From: Ornithodoros turicata
Taxonomy: Eukaryota > Arthropoda > Arachnida > Ixodida > Argasidae
Direction: 5' to 3'
NCBI RefSeq assembly: GCF_037126465.1
Contig: NC_088203.1
Coordinates: forward strand, 90,520,668-90,584,667
Length of the DNA stretch: 64,000 nt
A program made the position numbers and the translations under genes. Below the pieces are notes generated by a model. The model ran no database searches, was not told the DNA's origin, and saw only the letters and a list, made by a program, of their open reading frames with translations. Below are positions 34,113 to 45,354 of this stretch, piece by piece; position 1 is the first letter of the stretch, and every line of letters begins with the position of its first letter.

Positions 34113-35662
34113 TATGGTAGCTAGAAAGGGTGGTACCCCGACCGGCGAGAGAAGCGCACGCTCCCGCTGGAAGAAAGGCGCAGAGGGCGCTCCGAGCCGG
34201 AGGTATGCGTTGTTTTCCCAGTCGGCGGTTCGCATTTCGATGAGTTTCGCCAATAATCGCGTTCGGAAGCATTTTCTTGCGAGTTTATTTTTAGCCGAGA
34301 TACTACGAACAGGGGCTACGTGTATTCCTGAACGATTGCGGGGCTTTCACATGAAAAAACAATAACAACAAAACACAATTCGTACGATAACAGCCGACAG
34401 ATTCTAGCGAGCGCGAAAAGCTGCCGCGGCTGCTCCAATTACATATTATACCTTTTAGTTATCCGCCCTTTCCTCAGCAATAACGGCACTTTACTGCACA
34501 AACAGGATACATTTGACTATTTATGGCTAGGACGATCATACAGCCCTGCCCTGAAGTATTGGCGACTAGCATAGCAGCTACCGCAACGAAAATAAAATAA
34601 ATATTAAATAAATAATACATATAGCTTGTTTAAATAAATAATAAATAAATAAACAAAGCGCTTGGCCTGGTCTTCCTGGGTGCTATATTAGTTTAGTCGA
34701 GACTGTTTGGGCATATTCCTGCGTACTCTTCTCTGGTATCTGTCGAGGTATACGCCTTTTACGTAAAAAAAGAGCTTTGTGATCAAATACAATTTGCACT
34801 CAGCACCTGTTAGTTCATTTCTGTGGAGATCACAACCAACTTTGTGTGTTGAGGCTCGAGCACTGGTGGTCAACCCATGGAGCCTGTCAGGATGTAATTT
34901 GTACATGCTGAAAAATCTAGTGAAAGCTGCTTCAAAGGAAGCAGGGAAGAAGGGAAGGGTCCTTCTGTGCCGACGTATTCCCGGCGTCTACAGCTTCATC
35001 ACCCATGTCAGGGTCAGATGTATTCCTTCTTTTGCAAGGCACTGGCGACTCCACGTTGCGGTTCCTCCTGTTGCGCTGAGCGGGCAGCTTCTTGGAATTT
35101 GTCCGGGAATTTTTGGGTCCGGGAGTATTGTACGTACCGCACCATCTTTCAGGGTAGGCTGGTCACGCTTCATCGGCTCGATCTTGACGTTCACGACGGG
35201 TGCATTGGCGTAAAAGCGCAGTCGTCGTAGTGTATTTCGCAAACGGCCGAATGCGTTTGGAGAGGCATGGCTGCACTTGGTGTACGCTGATTCCATTGTT
35301 GAAACCTTTCTGGGTCCTGCGGAACGGCGAAGAGCGCGAACTTTCCAGTTGCGTAACGGTATCCAGTGTTGCAGCCGGGCACAAAACAGTGTTTGACATG
35401 CTGCTTACGTTGTCCAGGCATTCAGGTGTCATCCCTGTGCGCTGAGAGAACCAAGTGGTCACTTGCTGAGAAACACAAAACGCTAAAAAGGCAAAGAAAT
35501 AGACGAGCGGGCCGGGGACGCAAGCAAAACGTACGCGCGAACGCGGCGAACATAGCATACCTCAGACTCCCAGCGCCCGCTGGCGCCGTCTTCCAGCGGC
35601 GGCGTGCTCCGATGTACGGGAGAAGCGGCGCGGTCGAAGTACCACCCTTTCTAGCTACCATA
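34113..35662 (-). mobile_element. THAP-domain (P-element-like) DNA transposon
   Basis: The two ends are inverted copies starting TATGGTAGCTAGAAAGGG, perfect for about 24 bp and then imperfect for about 100 bp more. The flanks repeat CTATTTG (34106-34112 and 35663-35669), a 7-bp target duplication. P-type elements make 7-8-bp duplications and encode a THAP DNA-binding domain, which is present inside on the minus strand. The element is 1.55 kb, too short for a full transposase, so it is a deleted copy. Confidence 0.75.
34988..35421 (-). pseudogene. THAP-domain protein fragment (P-like transposase N-terminus)
   Basis: From an ATG at 35419-35421 the minus-strand frame gives a C2CH THAP zinc finger. 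C12 and C17 lie in HCFVPGCNTGY; FAVPQDPERFQQW carries the conserved W at about 43; C61 and H64 lie in VCEIHYDD. The usual AVPTIFP motif follows only after a frameshift near 35212, as DGAVRTILPD in the frame ending at 34988. THAP domains bind DNA and form the N-terminus of P-element transposases. The catalytic part is absent. A stand-alone THAP gene fragment carried by a non-autonomous element is the alternative reading. Confidence 0.75.
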
Positions 35663-35710
35663 CTATTTGATAACTGTTACGGCTGTTTCCAGACGGTTAC
35701 GGCTCTGTAT

Positions 35711-35964
35711 ACCAGCTCCCGTGGCTCAGTGGTTAGCGTGCTGGCCATGTCACGTCGAGACTGGGAGGTACCCGGGTTTGAATCCCGGTGCCGGCTGTGC
35801 TGTCTGGGGTTTTTCCTGGGTTTTCCTCAGACGCTTTCAGACATATGTCGGCACAGTTCCCTTAGAAGTCGGCCCAGGACGCACATTTCCCCAGGGCGTC
35901 AGTCGTGACGTTGCCCACATACGTGAGGCCGACAACGGCAAGCCCTATCACCACCACCGCCACC
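35711..35964 (+). mobile_element. tRNA-derived SINE (Ruka-like) with 12-bp target duplication
   Basis: The head has box A (TGGCTCAGTGGTTAGCG) and box B (GGTTTGAATCC). The body is shared with other copies, and the 3' tail is (CAC)n-like rather than poly-A. The flanks repeat ACGGCTCTGTAT at 35699-35710 and 35965-35976. The tRNA origin and body resemble the Ruka SINE of ixodid ticks; the name is from memory. Confidence 0.88.
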
Positions 35965-36524
35965 ACGGCTCTGTATCGGCTGTACTGTCTGAGGGAACGT
36001 TTTTAACCGGCACGTGTTCGTCACAGGATTTAGAGTGCAGGGATACCTGGCAGAATAGAAACCGGAATCTGGGGACAGTGATGCTACGGCAGCGATTCAG
36101 TTGTAAGATTCAATCATAAATAATTGACTGCGAATTCCGTTAAAACACCTTGATCACTCGATGTGAATATCCTAACAAATCACATTTGCCTAGCTGCGTT
36201 TTTTCTCCGGACTGACGCTCTCGTCAATACCCGGAGGTAGTTTACCATTGTGGGCGCCCTGACATTGAACAAATACTATTTGTTGCGAATACCGACATGA
36301 TGATTGTCACTGATCAACGGTATTTAAAATGCCTCGGTTCACCCCTTTTGATCTTGATTGTTTGCCGGTGCATGCTATATGTGTACCTAGTTGTTTCATG
36401 TTGTCGCATCCTTACTTTATGTCGGCAGCCCCATGCAGTCTGGTGTACTTAGTTCCTTGGACTGTAGACTGAGCAGCCGCTCACAAGGCAGTGCCATAAT
36501 GTCTCTATCATTCTTCCTCGGTAG

Positions 36525-36833
36525 GTGGGCCCAAGTCGCTAAGTGGCTGCCTTGTCGTGAACCAAGCAACGACGTGGTTTCTCGTCGAGTGCACGTTGGA
36601 GGTGGACCGGCCGGACGAGTGGTACTCGCTGGAAGTGTTCCACGCTGACTCTGGCCATCTGTTGGCCAACGTGACCTCCCTTCGTCGTCCCACTTTTCGT
36701 GTGGGTCCCATACCTCCAGCCACAGAGTGCCTGGCTCTGGCGTTCGCCGTCAACGACCGAGGTCGCTCGCAGCCGCAGAAGGTGGTCGTGCGAGCCATAC
36801 CTCCGCCTTCCAAGTTGCTCACCTCCTCTGCAG
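36525..36833 (+). CDS. sidestep-like exon C: FnIII-like domain
   Basis: This 309-bp exon follows a good pyrimidine tract and acceptor AG at 36523-36524. It enters in phase 1, matching exon B, so the split codon is glycine. It leaves in phase 1 at 36833/36834 (CAG|GTCATC). It encodes about 103 residues with the layout of the fibronectin-III-like domain that follows the Ig domains in sidestep proteins: an early conserved cysteine (SGCLVVNQ), FLVEC, WYSLEVFHADSG, LLANVTS (a potential glycosylation site), FRVGPIPP and LAFAVNDRGRS. The next exon should encode the transmembrane segment, but none was recognised downstream. If the donor is not used, the frame stays open for about 42 more codons and encodes a hydrophobic stretch (see findings). 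Coding appears intact. Confidence 0.78.
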
Positions 36834-38335
36834 GTCATCATATTTATGAATACTTCCTAAATTTTTTTGTTTTGTTTACAATAATGCTTATGTGCCTGTG
36901 TTCGGTTTGTTCCAATGTACAAAAATGTTTTCTAAAAAAAAATGTCCCCTTTCCGTTATAATTATGGTGCATTTTATTCTCCTTCCTCGGTGTCTAGCAG
37001 TATCGATTCATAATGCGTGGTACGTGTCTCACACTGTATCTTCACGAAATGTTGTCTGTCTAAATGATGCTCAGGTATCGTAAAACTAATTTATAGCTGT
37101 GCCTAATTTGTAGCCTTTCAGCGTGGGGCGGAGGGCGGAGACGCGTACTATTGGTAGTGGCCAGACGCCTGACGAGCCCCACTGACGTCTCCTATACGCT
37201 CTGCAAGTAACCGAGCGTTCTGCGCATATCTCCTCTCCCGGTTACTCCACTCGGAAAGCCCCATTGGCTACGGCGCCGCCCTCCCTCTTCCCTCTCACTG
37301 CCTCCTCTCATGCGCAGAGACGCACTTGCACAGCGTATACCCTTTAAGAAATCCGGAACTATGAAGTTTTGCGTGTTCTTTCGAAAGTACGAGGACGCGC
37401 GAAGCGTTCACCGACGGCATTTATGTGTATACCGTGTGTGAATACCGAGGCATTCAACGAGGTTCATTTATGATGCTAAATAAAATTAATATCATTTCTT
37501 AGCTTGTGGCGGCACTTTAAGGACCACACAAATAAATTCGCTGCGGGCCAACCGCGAGCAAGTCCATACACTAACGATGTAATCTGCAGCAGAGACGTTC
37601 TTTCTTCAGACAGGAAGTAAGGAAATGCACGGTGGATAATACCGGAGAGTGCCAACAAAGTGCCGAATAGAGTTCTGAAACACAGCCACTAACAACACGA
37701 CTGAATGTGCCATTAAGAGTCCCCTCGCCGTTGAATGGGGGAATCTCATTCATAGCACGCAACCAGAGTGCCACCACGGAGCGATACGAAATTGGAAACA
37801 CGCTTTAGTCGACACCTACTGGATTATAGCGACCGTATCATTTGTACCCCTTCCGAGCACCGCAATTGGGAAGGTAGCGGTGGCGCTACGCATCGGTCCG
37901 TTTATTGTTTCATAAATTGCTATAATACCTCGTACTTCAGCTTACCTTAGGACTTCTGTACGAACGACGCATGCCCCACGGGAGATGCGCTCTTGCTAAA
38001 GTTGTTAACTGATTATCGTCATCATTCTATTCGTTTTGACGGAAGCTGTAAGCGGATAAAACCGAGAACGCGGCGGCAAGCTGATAAACATTCACGCTTG
38101 GAAAAACCTTTAGCTTGAGGATACGAAAGGAGGATAGAAGTTTGAGCGCCTGAGTCCTGTTGTCCCGTTTTGTCTCCTGACGCTCAATGTTCTTACTTTT
38201 TTTTTTTTTCAAGCATGAGGTGCAAGCTGTTGTGCTACTGTCGTCTGCTACGGCCTTATGTCCTCTTCTGCCAGTTCAAAATTAAAATTTACACCATCCA
38301 GTCATGATGATGATCTCGCAGGTTGATGTGTATAG
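36834..38335. other. Downstream of exon C, no recognised features
   Basis: A GC-rich patch lies at 37110-37330 and a (T)n at 38198-38209. The expected transmembrane exon of the sidestep-like gene was not recognised. Confidence 0.4.
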
Positions 38336-38339
38336 CGCC

Positions 38340-38600
38340 CCTAATGGATCACGTCGGCGGGCTCCTGCATAGGTGCTCCTGGGCTATGCTCCTGAACACA
38401 TCGTCGTGGACTGCCCTGAGCGCCAGGTCGCACGAGAAGTAATGATAGTGCAGTTGGAAGCTCTTCCAATCCCCTGTGTCACATTGGATGGCATCCTGTA
38501 CCCGCAAGGACCTACCCACATCTGTCGGAGAGCACGAGACGCGTTGCTAGCCTTCGCCTCCCCCGTAGGACTGTCCTGATTTTGTTTATCTTTCTTTTTT
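38340..38600 (+). pseudogene. I-type LINE C-terminal fragment
   Basis: The frame ending at 38579 contains APEHIVVDCPE, LEALPIP, LDGILYPQGP and ARDALLAFASPVGL. This is the usual C-terminus of RNase-H-bearing LINEs (ExxxHxLxxCP, ILGPxxx, ALLxFLxxTGL). It is 5'-truncated and followed by a T-rich tract. Confidence 0.6.
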
Positions 38601-39009
38601 GTTTCTTTTTTTTCTTTTTTTTTGCATGAGTGAAACTTTCCGCGAAACTTTAGGCTGAGCGGGGAGATCTCACGTATTCTTATTCTTCTTTTTGTTATTA
38701 TTATTATTGAATGTCATCACCCTCCTGCACGGGATTCCGCATTAGTCCGCACGGGATCCTGCATCCGCTATAGTTTAGTAGGTGTAGGTCTCAGCACGTA
38801 CAAGCTTGAAGCAAGTGAGATGGACAATTTATCATCTCACGTGGTGAGCGGCTCTCATGAAATTGCTAGGGAATGAGGGAAGTTCGCGGTGAATTTAAAT
38901 GCGTGCGTAAGCAGGGCACGGCGGAAATGATAGAAAGTAACTTGTTCTGGGGATGGAACATACAAAGGGTCAAACACAACACAAGCCTCAAGTTGCCTGG
39001 GGACACAAC
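38601..39009. other. Stretch partly similar to the foldback core
   Basis: 38930-39060 (GAAAGTAACTT, GGAACATACAA, CCTGGGGACAC, GTTGAAAT) matches 48712-48795 in the foldback core with a ~30-bp gap. The rest holds nothing recognised. Confidence 0.45.
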
Positions 39010-39162
39010 AGTTGAAATACGGCAGGCGTCGAAAAAGCCAAACAGCGACAGGATTTCAACCACGCATCTCTCGATTACCCACCGGTCTCGACCGGTAATT
39101 GAGAGGTGCTTGGTTAAAAACCCGCCGCTGTCAGACTTCTTCGACGGCTGCCATATTTCAAC
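39010..39162. repeat. ~150-bp palindromic repeat with box-B-like core
   Basis: GTTGAAATACGGCAGGCGTC at the left pairs imperfectly with GACGGCTGCCATATTTCAAC at the right, through to a centre at ACCGGTCTCGACCGGT. TGGTTGAAATCC on the complement resembles a pol III box B. Confidence 0.65.
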
Positions 39163-39586
39163 TAAAGAAAAACCCTAGTCTCGGGGTTTTACATTATGCA
39201 TATTTCAACTGTTGAGCAAGGCATCCATTCCCGCACGCATAGCATCGGAGGGCCGACCGGGAGTGTTGTAGCCGCTACCGAAACGAAGAAACGGAATACC
39301 TCTACCCGCCACTCCGCAAAAAAGTAGCGCAATACTATAGCGTCGCTACAAATTTGGAAAAAAAATAGAAAAAGGAACGCTATACCGAAACCGCTACCAA
39401 ATAAAAGTAACGTAGATATTAGCGAGTGTTAGTGCCGCTGATAACGTCACCGTTAACTTGCCCTGGCTACCGGAACCAATGACACAGTGCATGACTCACA
39501 ATCTTATGTGTTGATAGGGTGCGGTAGATGTGGTAGCCTACCGGGCTACCGGTAGCGGCCTACCAACACTCGCTACTATGCTCCTA

Positions 39587-39712
39587 CTCTCTTAAAAATG
39601 AGGTTCACCACATAGCACGCTCCATTATGCACGTGCATAATGGGTACATGGATCATTCGGGATGATGGTTGGTTAGGAGCGTGCTATGTGGTGGAACTCA
39701 TTTTTAAGAGTG
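39587..39712. mobile_element. MITE family B, internally deleted copy
   Basis: Ends CTCTCTTAAAAATGAG and CATTTTTAAGAGTG with TA flanks (39585-39586, 39713-39714). The arms contain CATAGCACGCTCC and its complement. It has an inner ATTATGCACGTGCATAAT palindrome. Confidence 0.8.
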
Positions 39713-39714
39713 TA

Positions 39715-40147
39715 CTTTTCCGCTACCGTACCCATCTCCGGGGAACACCTTACCGTAGCCATCTCGTTGCGGAGTGTGTCTAAAGACGGTGCAATATTTA
39801 TATGCCCTCACATAGCCAGCATACAGCATAAAGTATACACCAATATATGTTATTGCAGCCAATATATATTATTTCACGTTCATATTGACCTTGATATAAG
39901 ACATAATTTAATACACATAGCGCGTGTGTGCATTTAATAATTTTCCTGTCAGAATGTTTCGAACACAAGACTGTTTTTTCGGCAATAACAGTAATTTTTC
40001 GAGATATCCGCTTATCCCTATCGCCAACTTTTCCGTTTGCTTACTGCCGACGGATTTATCGGTTGACAACTGTTCGGATTTATCAGTTTTTCCTGTTATC
40101 AAATGGCGCAACCTCTATCATAAGCGACCACTAATCGAGTCATCAAC
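39715..40147. other. Stretch without recognised features
   Basis: AT-rich; nothing recognised. Confidence 0.35.
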
Positions 40148-40299
40148 CCCAGCAGCACAATGTACTGAAAGTCGAGTGCAATAGGGGTGGACGGTATGTG
40201 TCTTATCGATGTTCCTTAGTTTCACGAGTCTGTTCAAGGCCTTCCACCTACCCGTCCACCCCTATTGCACCCGACTTTCAGTACATTTTGCTGCTTGGG
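40148..40299. mobile_element. Palindromic MITE, family D
   Basis: Near-identical to 32280-32432 over its full length, with ends CCCAGCAGCACAATGTAC and its complement. Confidence 0.85.
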
Positions 40300-40568
40300 A
40301 ATAAGTATAGCTACCAGGTGGTAAAAAAATCACACGACTGACATGATTTTAAGCTCATGCTTTCGCCAGGGCCAACGCCTTCAAGAAGAAGCGACAGCCT
40401 TCTGAGTGCTGTTGGCATACTGCACTAAAACTTAGAGAAAGAAAGAGGAAGAAGTGTTCCAGAACAGTCGCACATTTATCGAGCTCTGCCAAGTTTCTTG
40501 AGATTTAATTATTTGTGGCCTCCCGGGGTTGGCTTCCTGTCGGGTGGTCTACCCCAGGATTCTACAAA

Positions 40569-41906
40569 ATGTCGACCATGTCTACCAGCGTCCCTGCGGC
40601 GCCGGTCTTGGCCACCGTGAGACCTCCCAAGGATCACGCTTTCAACTTCACTGTCCCCGATGGGGTTCCCGTAGACGGCGTCCTCGATGCCGTCTGTGAT
40701 TTGGTCGGTGATGACCATGTACACTCGCTTCAGCACCAGGGTGGCCTCAGCTTCCAAGTGACTGCGAAACATACACGTGCACGTGACTCCTTCCTCGAAT
40801 CCGGCAAGGTTGTCATGGGCGATATTGAGGTACCGTTGGAACCTATTACAACTTCCAGGATAGTATACATAACTGTCAAGCGACTCCCCGAGTATGTCTC
40901 CGACGATGCTCTTGTTCATGCCCTTGCTCCGTTTGGAACAGTCAAAGCGTTTTCGTTTCCGGTCTACAAAGATCGTCCGAATATCCGAAACGGCATCCGC
41001 CTGGTCAAGTTTGAGATGAAAAAACCAGTGCCCAACTTCCTATCCGTTGGGAGTGATCGGGCGATGATTGATTACAAGGGCATCAAGAAAGTTTGTGGCA
41101 GATGCGGCTCTGAGGGCCATATCCGGAGCGACTGTAAGGTCCCTCGTTGTGAACGATGTGCCGTGTTTGGTCACGCTACGGCGGGTTGTCGCGCCCTGTG
41201 CCGTCGCTGTGGTCACAACCACGCAACGGTTGACTGCACCATGCGACGTTCGTATTCTTCGGCCGCGCGTGGCCTACAACAAGACTTGCCCAGGGCTACC
41301 GCATCGTCTGAAGATGCTTCACATCAAATGCAGACATCAGACTTTCCTCCTCTGCCAGAGGTTAGCAATATGGCCTGTGCACCCGAAGATACCCTTCCTG
41401 AACATCAAGCGGACGACGTCGCCGCTGATGGCGGAGTCAGTATTTCGGGAAGCGACTCTGCTTTGCTGTCTACTGGTGACGCTGAAATGGAAGTGGACGC
41501 CGTCGCCATCGCGGAAGACAGAGCGGCCGCATCCGATGCGCTCGATCTGTGCACTCGGCATGTGACGTGTGCTCCCCCTCCAACTTACCCTATGGTAGAA
41601 GAAGTAGTGGTAGAGGCAGCTATTCCCGACCAGGGCAACATGAAGGGGCTAGACGTAAGATCATCTCCTCCAAGCTCCTGCACCAGTGAAACTTCGACTT
41701 CAGTGTATTCGCTGCAACGTTCCGACAGCGATGAGCCCCCTGTTGGGAATTGTGTAAGGAAACACCAATCCAACCTCACCTCGTCTGGTGATGGGACTGA
41801 TGCATCCAACGGGAAGCCGAAACGCCATCACAAGAAGCCGCGGACTGGTTCTCCTAGGCTTCATGCCGTTCATGCTGTATCTCCTGAAGACGATTCATGC
41901 GACTGA
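40569..41906 (+). CDS. LINE ORF1 (gag-like, three CCHC knuckles)
   Basis: ORF1 is the nucleic-acid-binding protein that packages the LINE RNA. The frame is open from 40515, but the first ATG is at 40569, giving 445 residues. The N-terminal half has an RRM-like look (IVYITVKRLPEYVSD, FGTVKAF, GIRLVKFEM at about residues 97-155). Three zinc knuckles follow at about 175-222: CGRCGSEGHIRSDC, CERCAVFGHATAGC and CRRCGHNHATVDC. The C-terminal half is acidic and low in complexity, ending in a basic KPKRHHKKPR segment. It overlaps the open frame of ORF2 by 10 nt. It appears intact. RRM plus knuckles is usual for Tx1/L1-group ORF1. Confidence 0.8.
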   Translation: MSTMSTSVPAAPVLATVRPPKDHAFNFTVPDGVPVDGVLDAVCDLVGDDHVHSLQHQGGLSFQVTAKHTRARDSFLESGKVVMGDIEVPLEPITTSRIVYITVKRLPEYVSDDALVHALAPFGTVKAFSFPVYKDRPNIRNGIRLVKFEMKKPVPNFLSVGSDRAMIDYKGIKKVCGRCGSEGHIRSDCKVPRCERCAVFGHATAGCRALCRRCGHNHATVDCTMRRSYSSAARGLQQDLPRATASSEDASHQMQTSDFPPLPEVSNMACAPEDTLPEHQADDVAADGGVSISGSDSALLSTGDAEMEVDAVAIAEDRAAASDALDLCTRHVTCAPPPTYPMVEEVVVEAAIPDQGNMKGLDVRSSPPSSCTSETSTSVYSLQRSDSDEPPVGNCVRKHQSNLTSSGDGTDASNGKPKRHHKKPRTGSPRLHAVHAVSPEDDSCD

Positions 41907-41932
41907 TATTTTGTGCTCTTTTACATTCACTT

Positions 41933-44900
41933 ATGGCTCTTCATGTCATGACTCTTAACGTGCAAGGACTCAGATCAGCGCCCAAGCAGACAGCTGTTAT
42001 ACAATTCGCGCGCAGCTTGAACTGTGACCTGCTCTTCTTACAAGAAACTCATTTCACGTGTTACGCGGATGTCATCTCATTCACTCAACGATGCAATGTC
42101 CGCGCTTTCTTCAGCTTTGGCTCTGGGCATCAGTGCGGTGTAGGAGTTGTTATACTCAATCGTAACTTGTTGTCCCACAGCTATGCGAGATATGATGCAG
42201 ACGCGCGTGCGCTTCGTTTTGATTTCTTTGTCGGGTGCAGGAAACTGACATTTTTCACCGTTTATGCTCCTGCCCGTGTGAGTGAGACCAATTCCTTTTT
42301 CTATAATTTTCGCACTAGTTTTGTTTCGTCTGACGCCGTCTTGTGTGGGGACTTCAACTGTGTTGTGGACTCAGATCGCGATGTTCGTGGACCGGGCCGT
42401 GGCAGACCAACATGGAATGCCAGGGAGCTGCGCCGATTATTGGAGCAACGCTGCCTCGTTGATGCCTGGACACATTTACACGGTTCGACGTTTGCAGCTA
42501 CGTGGTCTCGCGGCCAGTCGTCGAGCCGCCTAGATCGCTTCTACGTCCCGCCCTTTCTCCAGGCACATATTTTGGGGTGCAGAGTAGCTAGCACACGTCA
42601 GCTTGGTGTTCACGTGAGTGATCATGATGCTGTGATCCTCTCCCTCAATATCGAACAGTTTCTGGTGGGCGGAAATGTTCGTTGGCGTCTTGATACCTCG
42701 TTGCTGCTAGATGACGGAGTTGTAGCCGATGTGAAGACCAAAATTGAAGATTACCTTTCGGTTCGCACGCCATCAGCAATTGAGTGGGAAACCTTTAAAG
42801 TTTGGGTGCGAGGCGTACTTTCGTCGTGGGGTCGTCAGCGTGCACGTGAGCGGACGTCTGCCCTCAAACGACTGGCGGCAAAGATACGTATCGTGAGAAG
42901 AGGGGCACCGCTGACGCCACTAATGAGAGAATACTTGGAAACTCTACAGGAACGTTACCTTCTCGCCCTTCAGTCACCTCCTGGAAAAATGCGACAAAAC
43001 CATTTGCAAGCGCAGGCCCTCGCTGGTCACGGTGTTGTGACATATCTGCATTCCTCCCGGCAGACCGAGCACAGACTGTCTTCCAGTTTCCGCCGATCTG
43101 ATGGCAGCATTACTGAAGACCCTGATGAGGTTCTCGGCGGATTTGAAGATTTTTTCCGGGCCTTGTACGCTGATTCGCCGATTGTAAACGGACACAATGC
43201 CTTTTTGGATGGACTCCCAATCCTCCCTCAGGTGGATCGAGAGGCACTGGCGCAGCCTCTTTGTATCGGAGAGTTGGATACTGCTGTGCGAAGAACAGTA
43301 CCAGGGAAAAGTCCTGGCCCTGATGGCCTTCCCTCAGAATTTTATAAGACTTTTTGGCCTTCTCTTCGGTGGTTCTTTTTCGAAGTGGTGCGCAATAGCC
43401 TGGATGGTGCTCCGTTGCCAGAATCGTTCGGCTCCGGGCACATAGTGCTGCTCCCAAAGAACTGTGGTGATTTGGCCAATCCCGAAAACTGGCGTCCAAT
43501 AACGCTTCTGAACTGCGACTATAAGCTTGTCACATCTATCTTGTCCTGTCGAATTCAGAGCGTTCTTCCTTCTGTGGTGCACCATTCCCAGACCTGCACT
43601 GTACCAGGGCGAACAATGTACGATACACTATCAGGTTTGAGAGATATGCTGCCCTACGTGTCCATGCGAATATCGGACGGGTCCCTGTTGTCCCTTGACC
43701 AGAAGAAGGCGTTTGACCGTGTGGCCCATTGTTACATGTTCGCTGTGCTTGAGACATATGGCTTCCCTGAATGGATCTGCAATGCAATCAAACACCTTTA
43801 CCGCAACCATCGTAGTTCCTTGTACATCTTGCAAAGGTTTTCGAGAGAATTCCCTGTTTCAAGAGGAGTGCGTCAAGGCTGCCCTCTTTCGCCTGCTTTG
43901 TTTACCCTGGTAATTGACCCATTCCTCTGGAACATTGACACGAATTCGGGGATCCGTGGTTTCCCTCTCCCGCAATCAGGCGAGTGGAAGGTGACTGCCT
44001 ACGCTGATGATGTAACGGTTCTTCTACGTGATGTTGACTCTGCATTCGAAGCATTGCGTGTGTACGAGTCCTATGCTGCGGTGTCTGGGGGTGCCCTGAA
44101 CTACCAGAAGACCAGGCTCATGCCCCTCGGGAATCCTGCGCAATACCTGTCTCTCCCCTTCCAGCACGCCACTTCGCTGAAGATACTCGGCGTTGTGTTT
44201 GACAATCGTGGGCCTACGGCTGACAATTGGACAAGGGCCCTTGAAGAGCTGCGAGCAAAATGTGAAGCTGCCTCGCCCTACGAACTTTCTTACCGAGAGC
44301 GAACGTACCTTCTCCGGTGTATTTTATCAGGCCGTTTGTGGCATCTGAGCCACATCTCAATAGCCCCACAAGCAGTTGTGGTCCGGATTCATTCATGTTT
44401 TCTTTCTTTCTTTTGGAAGAAACGAAGAGGGCCTATAGCACGTGCAGTGTTGTCGTTTAACGAATCTGTTGGCGGCGTGAATTTGCCAGACTTCGGTCTT
44501 ATGAACCGTGGAATCGCCCTGAGTACGACCTTACGAAGTCTCTTTAGCGTCGATGACACCCCTTCTAAGGTATTGTTAACCTACTGGATGGCGCCGTTTC
44601 TGAGTGAATTCCTGCACGTGGCCGTTGATCCGCAAGCAGCAGTGGTACCTCAGCGTTTCCATGCAGCCGTTCGCGCATATCACCAAAAACTGTCGTCCAT
44701 TGTCCCCGTCCGCAGCTTGGCATCTGCTTCAGCCTCTTCCATGGCAAAGAAGGTGCTACAGAACAGTGTCACAACATGCGACGGTGTGCGAAGACGAATG
44801 GAGCAAGCGGCAAACATATCGTGGCAACTGTATGCGCCTCTCTGCCTGGATTTCTACGAGACGTCATGTGGAGCTTTGCCTGGGGAATCCAGCCTACTCG

Positions 44901-45354
44901 TGATCGTCTCCACACGTGGAATGTAACAACCTCAGACATTTGTCCATATTGTACGCACCAGGAGACTAACCAGCATGTCATCTTCGAGTGTCACGTTGCT
45001 CGTACGTTCTGGAGCATAGTCAGGCGGTCCACACGCATCTTGTGTCCTGTACAGTTCGACCGTAGGTGGCCACATCGGCTAAGTGTATTGCTCACCGCGT
45101 GTGGTGCTTCTGTGCTGTGGAAAGCTCGTTGCTCTGCTGTGGCCCGACGTCAGCGGACGACGCCTATCTTCTTGTTGGTTCGCAACGTGCGCGTTTTGCT
45201 CACCAAAGTGTTACAGCACCAACTACTCGCTTTAGGTGTGCAGGGGTTCGCGCAAATGGTGTCATCACCCCTCGATCTTGTATCACAATGGGTGTGTGAC
45301 CGTCTCTGGTGCGCCCGCATGAACGTCATTCACGTGCTCTTATTTGCCCTGTAA
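41933..45354 (+). pseudogene. LINE ORF2 (AP endonuclease + reverse transcriptase), frameshifted
   Basis: The frame is open from 41897; the likely start is the ATG at 41933. The N-terminus is an AP-type endonuclease: N in MTLNVQGL, E in LQETHF, GDFNCV, SSRLDRFY and the terminal SDHDAV. The RT follows: NWRPITLLNCDYKL, TCTVPGRTMYDTL (typical of the Tx1/L1 group), LDQKKAFDRV, GVRQGCPLSP and the catalytic YADD at about 44000-44011. The open frame stops at 44926, but comparison with the copy at 46.8-47.9 kb shows that the true C-terminus continues in another frame from about 44835 (VCASLPGFL, PTRDRLHTWN, a CPYC...H zinc-like motif) to 45354. A single indel near 44830 therefore breaks the protein. 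Confidence 0.82.

Larger units (their letters stand above)
20107..36524 (+). other. Intron B-C of the sidestep-like gene (16.4 kb)
   Basis: The interval lies between the phase-1 donor of exon B and the phase-1 acceptor of exon C. It contains LINE fragments, SINEs, a minisatellite, palindromes and the THAP/P-like transposon listed separately. No additional Ig or FnIII coding sequence is visible between the two exons. Confidence 0.65.
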
